Source of the DNA: Bugula neritina
Taxonomy: Eukaryota; Bryozoa; Gymnolaemata; Cheilostomatida; Bugulidae
NCBI GenBank assembly: GCA_964035545.1
Contig: OZ037773.1
Span: 4,819,251-4,883,250 of the forward strand
Length of the DNA: 64,000 nucleotides
Direction of reading: 5' to 3'
The notes beneath the pieces were generated by a model. The model saw only the letters and a list, made by a program, of their open reading frames with translations, was not told the DNA's origin and ran no database searches. Each line of letters opens with the position of its first letter. Positions within the stretch are counted from its first letter, which is position 1. Both the position numbers and the translations under genes were made by a program. Positions 36,101 through 45,262 of the stretch are shown here, in pieces.

Positions 36101-37752
36101 TAGCCTGTACCGTTGCATCTTCAGTTATCGATGTTATTAAGGAAGACAAGCTTCAAGAAGTAGGTTTCTATATAATTACTTATAGCATTGATAATCTGCC
36201 ATTTATAATGATTCTGGTAAAAGTGAAGTCGTGAATAAACAGATTTCATTTTATTTTGAAGAATTTCTCTAGATTTTCTAACATTACTAAAGGGTCTTTC
36301 CGAATTTCAATTCAAGGTGTTGTCTTGTAAATTATATCCTGTTGAGTTTAATAATCAGGTTTGATAAAAAACTGTTTAGGCAATGCTAGTGTAACTTCAT
36401 GTAATCATCAGATGTTGCTAGTAATGAATAATTGAAGACATTTTTAATTTTTAAAGCCTATTCCCGAAAAAAGTCTCTTTGAAGTCTAAATATAGTTTAT
36501 AGACTGTCAAACCGTCTCTCGCATTAAGGTTTCTCACCACTAGGCTGCCAAGGGTTACCATTGTGATTCATGTTCTCTATAGAATGCTCAGCAGCTGGGC
36601 TCTTACTTCCTGCTTGAGTTGGCTAAACTGAGGAACGAGTTTGAAATTGTGGGAGATGTTCGTGGTAAAGGGTTCATGATTGGCGTGGAGCTGGTGGCAG
36701 ACAAGGTGGGCGCTTTTTAATTCATATATATATATTTTTTTTATTTATTTGATGAGTATTTACATACAAAACTATTAGTAATAAAATGCCTTTTAAATTT
36801 TAGCCATTGTATTTTATCTATAGTTTTTATGTTTATACACACGCACTCACTCTTTCACTCACTCACTCACACACTCACTCACTCACTCACTCACTCACAC
36901 ACTCACTCACTCACACACGCTCACACGCACGCACACTCACACACACACGCATGCACACGCACACAAATTGCAGACTAGCATCATAATTTTGTGCCAACTA
37001 ACTACAATGACTTCGCTTTGTCACTTAGGAAAGATGTGCTATGTGTTCGAAGCTCTAATGCTGTCGTTCATGACATTTTGCTGTTTTCTGTGTAGGAGTC
37101 AAAAGTAACCTTACCTGCAGACCAGGTGGCAGCCATTTTTGAAGATATGAAAGAAATGAGAGTCTTAAATGGTAATATCTTCAAACCTTTTTCCAACATT
37201 CCTTATCTTATAAAACTCTGATGATATCACTCAATACTTTATGCTGTTTAACTCTATGTGGGAGTTGTGCGCACAATAAAAAAGAAGTGCGAAATATGTG
37301 ATGTGTAAGGAAACAGCCGTGGTCTAGAGGTTAGAGCGTTAAAGCGTTGGCTTGTTAAACACCAAGTCATGGGTTTGAACCCCAGTGAAGGCCATTGTTG
37401 ATGTCAGGAAGAGCATCCAGTCATAGTTGGCCCTGTGTCACATAAATGAATAATTCCTTAGCCCGATTTGAAAGAAAGCCTGTCGACATGGGTTCTCTTA
37501 GGGATGGCGACTATAAACTTGTGTGAATATTTGATGTGTGATAGTATTTGTGTAATTACGCTATCAATCCTTGTGCATGATGTCGCAATTACCAAATATT
37601 TCTAACCTTTGATGCTTGCAGGTAAAGGAGGTGTATTTGGAAATGTGATGAGGTTTAAACCTCCAATGTGTGTGACCAAAGCTGACGTTGACTACACGGT
37701 GGCAGCGTTCCGTCAAGCTCTCACCAATCACAGAGAACGTCAGGCTAAATAG
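33110..37752 (+). CDS. AGXT2: Alanine-glyoxylate aminotransferase 2, mitochondrial, copy 2 (10 coding exons)
   Basis: Tandem paralogue of the gene at 16717-22121. Exons: 33110-33320, 33593-33696, 34056-34166, 34559-34747, 34893-35090, 35672-35852, 35999-36159, 36583-36705, 37096-37171, 37622-37752, giving 494 residues. Exons 2-9 have exactly the lengths of copy 1 (104, 111, 189, 198, 181, 161, 123, 76) and the same phases; only the first and last differ. The ATG at 33110 is preferred over the one at 33062 because an acceptor (ttctttttag) ends at 33096. The presequence (about 25 residues) has Lys/Arg and no acids. [17 protein letters not shown] (from Asp301), MAKG (about Lys331) and GDVRGKG are present, so catalysis should be intact. 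The AEPIQ motif is AESIQ. The exon 6 donor (aaag|gttgtg) is weak. The protein ends at HRERQAK without copy 1's tail. Confidence 0.95.
35459..35671 (+). repeat. Acceptor-like ~30-bp tandem repeat ending at AGXT2 copy 2 exon 6
   Basis: About seven or eight degenerate units of the form tttacaggggtggatataaagtatgtgg. The last unit supplies the real acceptor, gtttacag|ggggtaaatgg, so each earlier unit carries a near copy of that 3' splice site. Confidence 0.85.
36837..36966 (+). repeat. (CACT)n/(CA)n microsatellite in AGXT2 copy 2 intron 8
   Basis: ACTC tetranucleotide units (cactcactcact) grade into CA-rich sequence with CACG units. Confidence 0.95.
37308..37527 (+). repeat. tRNA-derived SINE, full copy, in AGXT2 copy 2 intron 9
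   Basis: The head is tRNA-like: ggtctagaggttagagcg is a box A-type D arm and atgggtttgaacccc a box B/T arm about 40 bases later. The body follows (gatgtcaggaagagcatccag, then tagcccgatttg, then gggatggcgactataaac). An imperfect duplication, atatgtgatgtgtaa and atatttgatgtgtga, flanks it. Confidence 0.8.
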
Positions 37753-39214
37753 ACTTCCCTGTAGTCATGGATACGTGTAAACATATTACTTTAAAATACT
37801 TCTATATTAGTCTAGTCTTCTAGTTAGCTGTTGCATTAGGCAATCTTCTCTATAGCTTTGATTAAGCATGCCTATCATGAATTTATAATGCAATATTTTC
37901 AGAATATTTCAGTAACCTCTATGCTTTTCTATTGGCTAATGTGGTGCCTATTTTTTCATTATTTTCATATATATCATCATTTGGGGTAAATTGGAGTGGG
38001 TAAAGCGTGAATGACTTTTTCGTCATTTACTACTGAAGTATTTGTGACAACTCAATCCAGTTCTCGGGCAAAGGTGCTAGTGTTGTGTTGTTATTTCTAT
38101 GTTGTTGAATTTTATCATGGAAATAATTAATTATAAAAGTAACATTACAATAATTACCGCTGACAATCTTGATTATATTGATTTACAATCATAACTATAA
38201 GACTTAGTTCACTGACTCTTCAGCAGCCGCACCATACCACCTTCGTTAGTGAACACTGATTGGGTGAGGTTAGAGCTGTAATACTATGAGTTTCTTGTTT
38301 TATCATGTTAGAGTTTTTACCTCTGGAGCGGCTGGTTTGAGAAAATTGTGAAAGAATAGGCGAGTTGTATAGAAAACTGGTATAAATCAGTATTCACTTA
38401 TGACTTTTACTTGAGAATTAAGTTTTATATTTTACTGTAATTTGCTAGCTCTTTTATGTATCTGCTTTATTTCTACGATAATTTAGAGGCATTTTAATTC
38501 TGTTTACTTATGTAAAGCTACCGCTATTAGATCTTTTACTAATACTTATATTATAAACACTTAACATATTTTGCAGTTTTTTTCTAATATTCTTTTTATG
38601 AAACCTACATGATGCAATTAGTTATATTATTAATATACTTCAATATGCAAGGTCCAAAACAACTTGTCTTGTATATCTTCATATAGATGTACGTATATAC
38701 CATATTATAAGTGTACATAAGTGCCTTTTGTTGTCAAGCTTGATTTGAATTGTAGTAAGTGTATGCTTTGAGGTTACGAAATTAAAGGCTTAACAGCAAC
38801 TAGTTGTATTGAGATTGACTGGGAGAAATTGGTATGAGAGTATAAGAGTTTGAAGACAGTATAGGTCTCTGTCTAATGGTAGCAAATGCATTGCATCGCT
38901 CTTAGTTAGAATATTATGCATGTTATAAAATTTCTAATTAACAACTTTTATTACTTTAATTTATAATTTTCTAACAAAGCAAGTACATAGACTTCCAATT
39001 AAATTACATAAAACAACACTAAAAATGTCTTTGGCTCTGCTGAAGACAGCAATTGTTACATGAAACTTTTAAATTCAGCTTTGAGTCAAAATAAGAAAAT
39101 TAGATAAAATATAACTTCATGTGCTATTACAAATAACACTTTGAGAATAAGGAATTGTCATATAATCAGAGTTATAACTTCAAAGTACTTGTGTATCTTA
39201 ATATCTCTAGGTAG
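37753..39214. other. Intergenic DNA between AGXT2 copy 2 and receptor G1
   Basis: No gene recognised. It holds the 3' ends of two convergent genes. I could not identify an AATAAA close to the AGXT2 copy 2 stop codon. Confidence 0.4.
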
Positions 39215-40186
39215 CTAGTTGGGACCAACTTGTGGGGTGACAGAATTGCCTAATTTACACTTGAGTAGTTTCCTTATTTGTTGAATGTATGAGGGGTTTA
39301 AATAAATAAACAAAATAACATTTAGAGTTCCATATACACCCTGGACTATGAAACCACTCATGTCAATCAGTTCAGATTGTGTTTCAGGTTGCTTGCCTAG
39401 TCTTTTTACAACCATGCCAATAAATGTTGGAAAGAATGACAAGTAAAACAAGATGCTTGTAAGCAACACATATTTTCCTGCCTTCTTAAGTTCTTCGTCT
39501 TCTGCAGGTTGAATTGCTCTTCCAGACATTCGTTTTAGTTCCACGCCCACTTTACCCAGAGTTACTATGGTTATTACAGCAGGTACTCCAAAGAGGGGAA
39601 ACTGAATAACACTAACCAGAAGAGACTGTTTAGGCTGTGTCAGTCCCAAGTCATAAATACAGTATTGTATAATATCAAAGGAGTTTATAATCACTGAGAT
39701 CACAAAGCTGACAATCCAGATGATGATGTAGCCAACTGCTAAGTGCTGAACAACTTTGTTGGTCACATATTTGAATGGTGTACAAATTGCAACATACCTT
39801 TCATAACTTGCTAAAGCGAGAACAGAATTTCGAAGTATCATCGACATAATAGACGGAATCATAATTCCAATAAGAAACCTTTCTGAAACATTTTCTTGCT
39901 GTTTCACAATGAAATGTTTCAGTGAACAATCCACTTGCACGGTAAACATTAAACTAGCTAAAATATCAGAGAAGCCAATATTCATCAGAGTCCAGAAATA
40001 CTTGGTATCTCTTAATTTCTTAATAGAAGAAAGAACAATAGTGTGTAAAATGTTTACCAATATTGTCAACACATTGATACCCACAATAGCCTTTGACTCA
40101 GTCTTGTAGCCACATACTTCTGAAACAGTCGAGTTGAAACACAACAGGTCACTTTCTGTTATTCCACTGAAGCCAGTTGAATTCAT
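39215..40186 (-). CDS. Class A (rhodopsin-like) 7TM receptor G1, intact
   Basis: Single-exon frame of 323 codons. The start is ATG 40184-40186; the frame is open further upstream only from a TTG. The N terminus carries NST and NSTV glycosylation sites. Seven hydrophobic segments can be counted. TM3 ends in SYERYVAICTPF, an ERY version of DRY with an olfactory-like YVAIC. A cysteine before TM3 (VDCSLKHF) and one in loop 2 (QYCIYDL) suit the conserved disulfide. Loop 3 is basic and ends in ELKKAGKYVLLTSILFYLSFFP (TM6, no CWxP). TM7 has LNVILFIY, so the NPxxY proline is missing, while NPSY follows at the start of helix 8. It belongs to a local four-member cluster on the same strand, suggesting a lineage-specific chemosensory or peptide receptor family; the ligand cannot be told from sequence. 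Confidence 0.9.
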   Translation of the reverse strand: MNSTGFSGITESDLLCFNSTVSEVCGYKTESKAIVGINVLTILVNILHTIVLSSIKKLRDTKYFWTLMNIGFSDILASLMFTVQVDCSLKHFIVKQQENVSERFLIGIMIPSIMSMILRNSVLALASYERYVAICTPFKYVTNKVVQHLAVGYIIIWIVSFVISVIINSFDIIQYCIYDLGLTQPKQSLLVSVIQFPLFGVPAVITIVTLGKVGVELKRMSGRAIQPAEDEELKKAGKYVLLTSILFYLSFFPTFIGMVVKRLGKQPETQSELIDMSGFIVQGVYGTLNVILFIYLNPSYIQQIRKLLKCKLGNSVTPQVGPN

Positions 40187-40611
40187 GCCTCCGTTATTTA
40201 GTGGCAAAACTAAAAAATGAATTTTCTAAGAACAATGTTTGCTTGAAAAAAAGAACCCCGGAATGCTCAAATGACTTGAGATTTATGATGGTTCATTTGT
40301 TTTACTTTCTCAACATGTATTCATTATTCCATAATGCATTGGATTCCATAAAATTCTATTAAATAAATTGCATGTCATATGTATATTTTATAAAAGTGTC
40401 ATTATACTAAGTAGCCTATATTGTTTTATTTTGAGTCCTTTAGCAGTGTGTAGTGTTGTCATGCGAAAATCTAAACAAAACAAAATGTAGATACTATATA
40501 TATGTCTTACCGCATAATGTGAAGTTTTAGTAATTACATGATATGTGTGATGTACATTTCTTGAAAATCTATTTATATTCAGTAGTTTTATACCAGTCAC
40601 TGACAGCGAAC

Positions 40612-41500
40612 AGTGATAAACTCACCATCCCTGTGAGAGACCCCTGATACAAGAGGTTTTTGTTAAATCAAGCTAAGGACTTATTCAGATGAGGTACATG
40701 AGCAATTATGAATGAATGCTCTTTTTAACATCACCAATGGCCTTTATTGGGGCTCAAACCCATGACTTTGTGCTTACTAACCCCTCATTCACACTTACCG
40801 TATCGTACGCCGTAACAGCAAAAATAAAATGGCGACGCTGTTGCATTTTGTCAACGGGTGTTCACACATTACCGTAAAAGTATAATGCATGACGTTGAGC
40901 TGTGACCAATCATAATAAAGCCAACTCTTGTCTGCGGTGATTTGAACGCCTTTGAATATTATTTACAAATTATTCGCAACATTCTTATCAAAAGATGTTA
41001 TATAAATGCTATTTACTAAATTATAAAAGCAATAACATGAAAAGAATCTTTCTTTTAAAGATATCCGTTTTTAAAATAATTGTGCAAACTAATTTAAATA
41101 ATGAATATTTAAGCCGTCCAAATCAGTTTTAAGTTTTTGGTTTGCTCGATTTTGTGATTAGGGAAAGCTAGATTTTTAAGCTGAGTTTAATTCAAACAAG
41201 CCGGATAAGGATTTTTTAATCTTTTAAAACTGTTGAATTGGTTAAATTAAATCAAAAATAAGCGATTAAAATAAACTAGCGAAAATGTTCTTTAAATTTT
41301 AGTACCAGGTCAACTCTACCCAATAGGAGCCCGCCGTGATTTTTTGAATCAAGCACTGCTTGATCAACGCCGCAACGTATACCGGAGTACGATTTAGCCC
41401 GGATGTTAACAAAACTCGCTAAAATTTGCTGTTACGGCGTACGGTACGGTAAGTGTGAATAGGGGGTAAGCAAGCGCTCTAACCCCTAGACCATGTCTGC
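40612..41500 (-). repeat. tRNA-derived SINE split by a TIR element
   Basis: The SINE body is at 40612-40780 and its tRNA-like head continues at 41470-41500. Removing 40781-41469 restores a continuous head (gtgcttactaagcaagcgc, against gtgtttaacaagccaacgc in the intact copy). Confidence 0.85.
40781..41466. mobile_element. 686-bp TIR element with TAA target duplication (PIF/Harbinger-like MITE)
   Basis: Termini of about 40 bp are inverted repeats: left CCCCTCATTCACACTTACCG, right complement CCCCCTATTCACACTTACCG, both continuing through CGTACGCCGTAACAGCAAA with few mismatches. TAA at 40778-40780 and 41467-41469 is the target duplication; 3-bp TWA duplications are typical of PIF/Harbinger. No transposase frame is present, so the element is non-autonomous. 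A partial subterminal copy of the TTCACAC/TTACCGTA motif lies at about 40860-40877. Confidence 0.85.
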
Positions 41501-41502
41501 TT

Positions 41503-42618
41503 TATAAGTACAGGGTACAGTGATATCATGTAATATTAAACACAAAGTAAAATGTAGATACTGCATACATGTCTCATTCAATATCAATTTGTTTAATATG
41601 TAAAGGGTACTAACCAATTAGCATACATATTTTATCAGCGCATCTCATTATGTGACACTCTCAACACCTTAGCAGTGATATAATGTGCTTTGTAGGCGTA
41701 CATATTAAATGCATTTCTGTTGTCAAGCATGATTTGAATTGTATGCGTTGAGGACTATGAAATAATATGATTTGACCAACAAACATTTTGAGGTTGACCT
41801 GCATGCAGCACTCTATTTAAAGGTAGAAGGGATGCATCTAAGTCAGCTAAGTTCTATAGTTTTAATGTAATGTGATGAATGCAGAAATTGGTGGCAACAG
41901 TTGAACATAGAAAGGGAAAATAATTGCGCACATTCTGTTTAACAGTTGCGAAATACCAAGGATTACATATTTTGTGCAGCATTCTAGTATAGCAAATCAT
42001 TTAAACTGTTATGTCCTTTTTCTGACAAGAGCTGCAATAGCTTCACTTTGTTATTGTTTTGAAGAATTGACAGTATATCCCTTATTATAATTTTTATAGG
42101 ATGCATGTGCAGATATTGTGAATGGAATGCTAATCTGAAAATCTATACTAACTATAATCAAGTGACAAGCTGTGCAGGTGCTTTTATTATTTGAAAGCTC
42201 CACCATGTGACACATACACACAACACATAGGCCTACTCTTTAATCAGAAGGGTCTGTTATACATTGGTAATTAAGTATTTTCAATGTATTAGTTTATTTT
42301 ACTAGGTAAATAATAATAATATTATTAATCAATAATAATCTATAAATAATAGATATAATAAAAAAACACAATCACTCAAAGTTGTATCTTTTCAAAACAG
42401 CTAACAAATATAAGACGTTTTAAAATTAAGAAATATGAAGAATTGCGAAGCATTCAAATTCAAATACACAGCACAGAAACACAATGGCATATAGCCTGTT
42501 ACACATTTGCTTTTTTTAGAAAGTAAATGAGAAAAGTTTTAAAATTAAAGCTATAGAATTCGTGGGATGATGTTACAACACATTTATGTAAAGAGTCACT
42601 GTCAATATCTAAATGTAG
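41503..42618. other. Intergenic DNA 3' of receptor G2
   Basis: No gene recognised. A stretch near 42168-42190 (aagctgtgcaggtgctttta) recurs near 52118 and 57018 at the receptor cluster, so it is part of the duplicated unit. Confidence 0.45.
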
Positions 42619-43590
42619 CTAGTTGTTGTTCACTTGTGGTGCGACAGCATTGCTTAATTTACACTTGAATACATTCCTCATTTGCTGAATGTAAGATAGG
42701 TTTAAATAAATAAATAAAATAACATTTAGAGTTCCATATAATCCCTGGACTAAGAAAGCGCTTACGTCAATTAATTTAGTTCTGTTCTCTGGCAGCTTGT
42801 CTAGTTTTTTCGCAATCATAGCAATGATTGGCGGAAAGAATGACATGTAAAACAAGATGCTTGTAAGCAACACATATTTTGCTGCTTTCTTAAGTTCTTC
42901 CTCTTCTGCAAGTTGAGCTGCTCTGTGAGACATCTGTTTTAGTTCCACACCCACTTTACCCAGAGTTACTATGGTTACCACAGCAGGTGCGCCAAAGAGT
43001 GGGAGCTGAACGGCAGTTGCCAATGGAGTCTGATTGGAGAATGTCAGGCCAAAACCATTGACACAGAAATTTCCGAAATAAAAGGATTTTATAATCACTG
43101 AAATCACAAAGCTGACAATCCAGATGATGATGTAGCCAACTGCCAAGTGTTGAACGACTTTGTTGGTCACATATTTGAATGGTGTGCAGATTGCAACATA
43201 CCGTTCATAACTTGCTAAAGCGAGGACAGAATTTCGAATTATCACGGATATAAAAGTTAGAATTGCAATTCCCAATAGAAGCATTTTGGAGGCATCTTTC
43301 TGCTGCTTCAGAATGAAAAGTTTCAGTGAACAATCCACTTGTAGAATAAGCATTAAACTAGCAAAAATATCAGAGGAGCCGATATTCATCAGAGTCCAGA
43401 AATACTTGGTACTTCTTAATTTCTTAATAGAAAATAGAACAATAATGTGTAAAATGTTTACCAATATTGTCACTGCACTGATGCTCACGATAGCCTTTGA
43501 CCCAGTTTTGTAACTACATATTTCTGAAACAGTCGAGTTGAAACACAGCAGGCTACTGTCTGATGTTTCGTTAGAGTCAGTCTGATCCAT
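42619..43590 (-). CDS. Class A 7TM receptor G2, intact
   Basis: Single-exon frame of 323 codons from ATG 43588-43590. An ATG 75 bases further out would add 25 residues that the paralogues lack, and an acceptor-like tttgtttctag lies between, so the shorter start is preferred. Key motifs are as in G1: SYERYVAICTPF after TM3, VDCSLKLF before TM3, TLGKVGVELKQMSHR in loop 3, KYVLLTSILFYMSFFP in TM6, LNVILFIYLNLSY in TM7/helix 8 (NPSY of G1 is NLSY here). It is closest to G3, as shared runs such as the loop around LTFSNQTPL show. It is separated from G3 by the LTR element at 43937-48438. Confidence 0.9.
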   Translation of the reverse strand: MDQTDSNETSDSSLLCFNSTVSEICSYKTGSKAIVSISAVTILVNILHIIVLFSIKKLRSTKYFWTLMNIGSSDIFASLMLILQVDCSLKLFILKQQKDASKMLLLGIAILTFISVIIRNSVLALASYERYVAICTPFKYVTNKVVQHLAVGYIIIWIVSFVISVIIKSFYFGNFCVNGFGLTFSNQTPLATAVQLPLFGAPAVVTIVTLGKVGVELKQMSHRAAQLAEEEELKKAAKYVLLTSILFYMSFFPPIIAMIAKKLDKLPENRTKLIDVSAFLVQGLYGTLNVILFIYLNLSYIQQMRNVFKCKLSNAVAPQVNNN

Positions 43591-43936
43591 GGCCTTTTTC
43601 TCCTCCAGAAAAACTAGAAACAAACTTCTTGTTTTCAAAATAAACTTTTGCTCATAACGTGACAACCCTCTGAGTCTGATAGAGTCACAGAAAGATGTGT
43701 CACTTAACTGTATTCTGTCTGCATGATTTATTCTATATTCTATATATACTGCATTGTATTATTTGAAAAATTAATATGTTATATACTGACACTGTTATTA
43801 CTTTTACTTTTAATCAGGGTTATTTATACTGATGTAATTATTTTAATTAAGCCTATTTTAGAATATAGAGAGTATAGGGTTGAATATACTCATTATAATC
43901 ATAGACCCATTTACACTCATGATAATTATAGACAGT

Positions 43937-44488
43937 TGTCACAAATTCTGAGTGTACATATACCTATAAATAGACTTACCGGGTTTTTCCTAATGATTAT
44001 ACAGGAATGTTCATAAATATTCTAGACTAATCAAAGAGATGGGTCATTGTTCATTATTACTGTTTTCATTAGTCATGTTAACTACTGCCCAGCAATGTAA
44101 ACAAGGTATTGCGCAATAATTGCGAAATAACCATGGAAATTCCAATGTTTTGTTTTGTTTTGATTTTCTATAAATAGTAGTGGCATGTGGGGAATGTTTC
44201 CTACTAGAATCTTCTATACTGGAATGCTTGAGAATGTTCTAGAGTTTTTTGTTTACTATAAATACTGAGGCAGTTGTGTTTACAGTTCAGTTCCTTTTTA
44301 TAAGTTCATTCTCAGAGTTCATTTTTATACATTCATCTGTGCATATCTCACTAGAGAAATAAAGTCTACTTATATCCACAACTCTATTTATTCACAACTG
44401 GATTAGCAAGCTGTATACTACTTGTCTATACACTTCTGACTACCAGACTTTTCGAACTCGTCACACTGCTACCTACAGTTTTGTGACA
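43937..44488 (+). repeat. 5' LTR of the Gmr1-type element
   Basis: 552 bp, TG...CA termini. A probable promoter TATA (ctataaatac near 44260) and an AATAAA (near 44360) are present in it, as in the 3' LTR. Confidence 0.95.
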
Positions 44489-44490
44489 AT

Positions 44491-44508
44491 TGGGGGCTTG
44501 TCCGGGAT
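44491..44508 (+). promoter_or_regulatory. Primer-binding site, tRNA-Pro type
   Basis: tgggggcttgtccgggat lies two bases after the 5' LTR. It differs at one position from the tRNA-Pro primer site well known from gammaretroviruses. Confidence 0.85.
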
Positions 44509-44584
44509 GTCTCAGTCGCACACAGGGAAGTTATTAGTTACAACGTGAGTATACACAGGATTAATTAACAGTTGTTGAGACATC

Positions 44585-45262
44585 ATGGCGTTGTTGGAGA
44601 GAGTGACACAAATGGGTAAAGATCTTGGACTGGTGGAGGACAAGCTCGTAGCTTTTGTTGAAAAGAACCTACCCATTGTTGCTGCACAAGAAGAAAAAGA
44701 AAAGGACCGAGAGGAAAAAGAAAAGGACCGAGAGGAGCGGAGATTAGAGCGTGAGGCGGAAAGGATCAGGCAAGAAAATGAGAAAGCCATAATGGAGATG
44801 AAGATAAAAGCTGACCAGGAGGCAGAAGAGAGAAGACAACAACATGAATTAGATATGGAAAAGCTGAAAGCAAACACAAGTTTGGAGCACTCAAGACATG
44901 AGAGCACCAGGTTAGAAATAGCTAACAAACCAAAACCAAAAATACCATTCTTTGATGAGAAGGTGGACGAAATGGATAGCTATTTAGAGCGGTTCGAGTG
45001 GGTTGCCGAAGGATGTAATTGGGACAAGGGAGATTGGCCCTACCATCTCAGTCAGTACCTAAGGGGTACAGCAACAGAAGCTTACATCCGGTTGTCACCT
45101 ACCGATCGTAGAGATTATAAAAAAGTTAAAGAAGCCTTGTTGGAGCGCTTTAACTTGACTCAAGAGGGCTACAGAAAAAAGCTCAGAGAGGCAGAAGCTT
45201 ACGAAGATGAAACTCCTGCCCAACTGTTCACTGAGGAAGGAAGTTCTACAGAAAGCTCATGA
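44585..45262 (+). CDS. Gag-like protein, C-terminally truncated by deletion
   Basis: 225 codons from ATG 44585. After a short N-terminal part (VTQMGKDLGLVEDKLVAFVE), residues about 38-105 are a highly charged Glu/Arg/Lys helix, probably a coiled coil. From about residue 118 comes a capsid-type domain: KIPFFDEKVDEMDSYLERFE, WPYHLSQYLRGTATEAYI and KVKEALLERFNLTQEGYRKK, the usual order of a gypsy gag. The frame then runs into EDETPAQLF and stops after ten unrelated, serine-rich residues. At that point the DNA becomes the start of the integrase coding region in another frame. The capsid C-terminal part, nucleocapsid and protease are therefore missing, by a deletion joining near 45230-45240. As an LTR-element protein it would form particles only with help from an intact relative. 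Confidence 0.85.
   Translation: MALLERVTQMGKDLGLVEDKLVAFVEKNLPIVAAQEEKEKDREEKEKDREERRLEREAERIRQENEKAIMEMKIKADQEAEERRQQHELDMEKLKANTSLEHSRHESTRLEIANKPKPKIPFFDEKVDEMDSYLERFEWVAEGCNWDKGDWPYHLSQYLRGTATEAYIRLSPTDRRDYKKVKEALLERFNLTQEGYRKKLREAEAYEDETPAQLFTEEGSSTESS

Noticed and set aside
36837-36966. ACTC/CA repeats considered as a CRISPR-like or telomeric array
   Set aside because: It is a plain eukaryotic microsatellite without spacers or telomere units.
43591-43665. N-terminal extension of receptor G2
   Set aside because: The 25 extra codons are not shared by paralogues and an acceptor-like site lies within them, so the ATG at 43588-43590 was used.
44512-44928. A 138-codon minus-strand Ser/Phe-rich frame
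   Set aside because: It is antisense to the charged coiled-coil part of the gag-like gene; its composition follows from Glu/Arg/Lys codons on the other strand.
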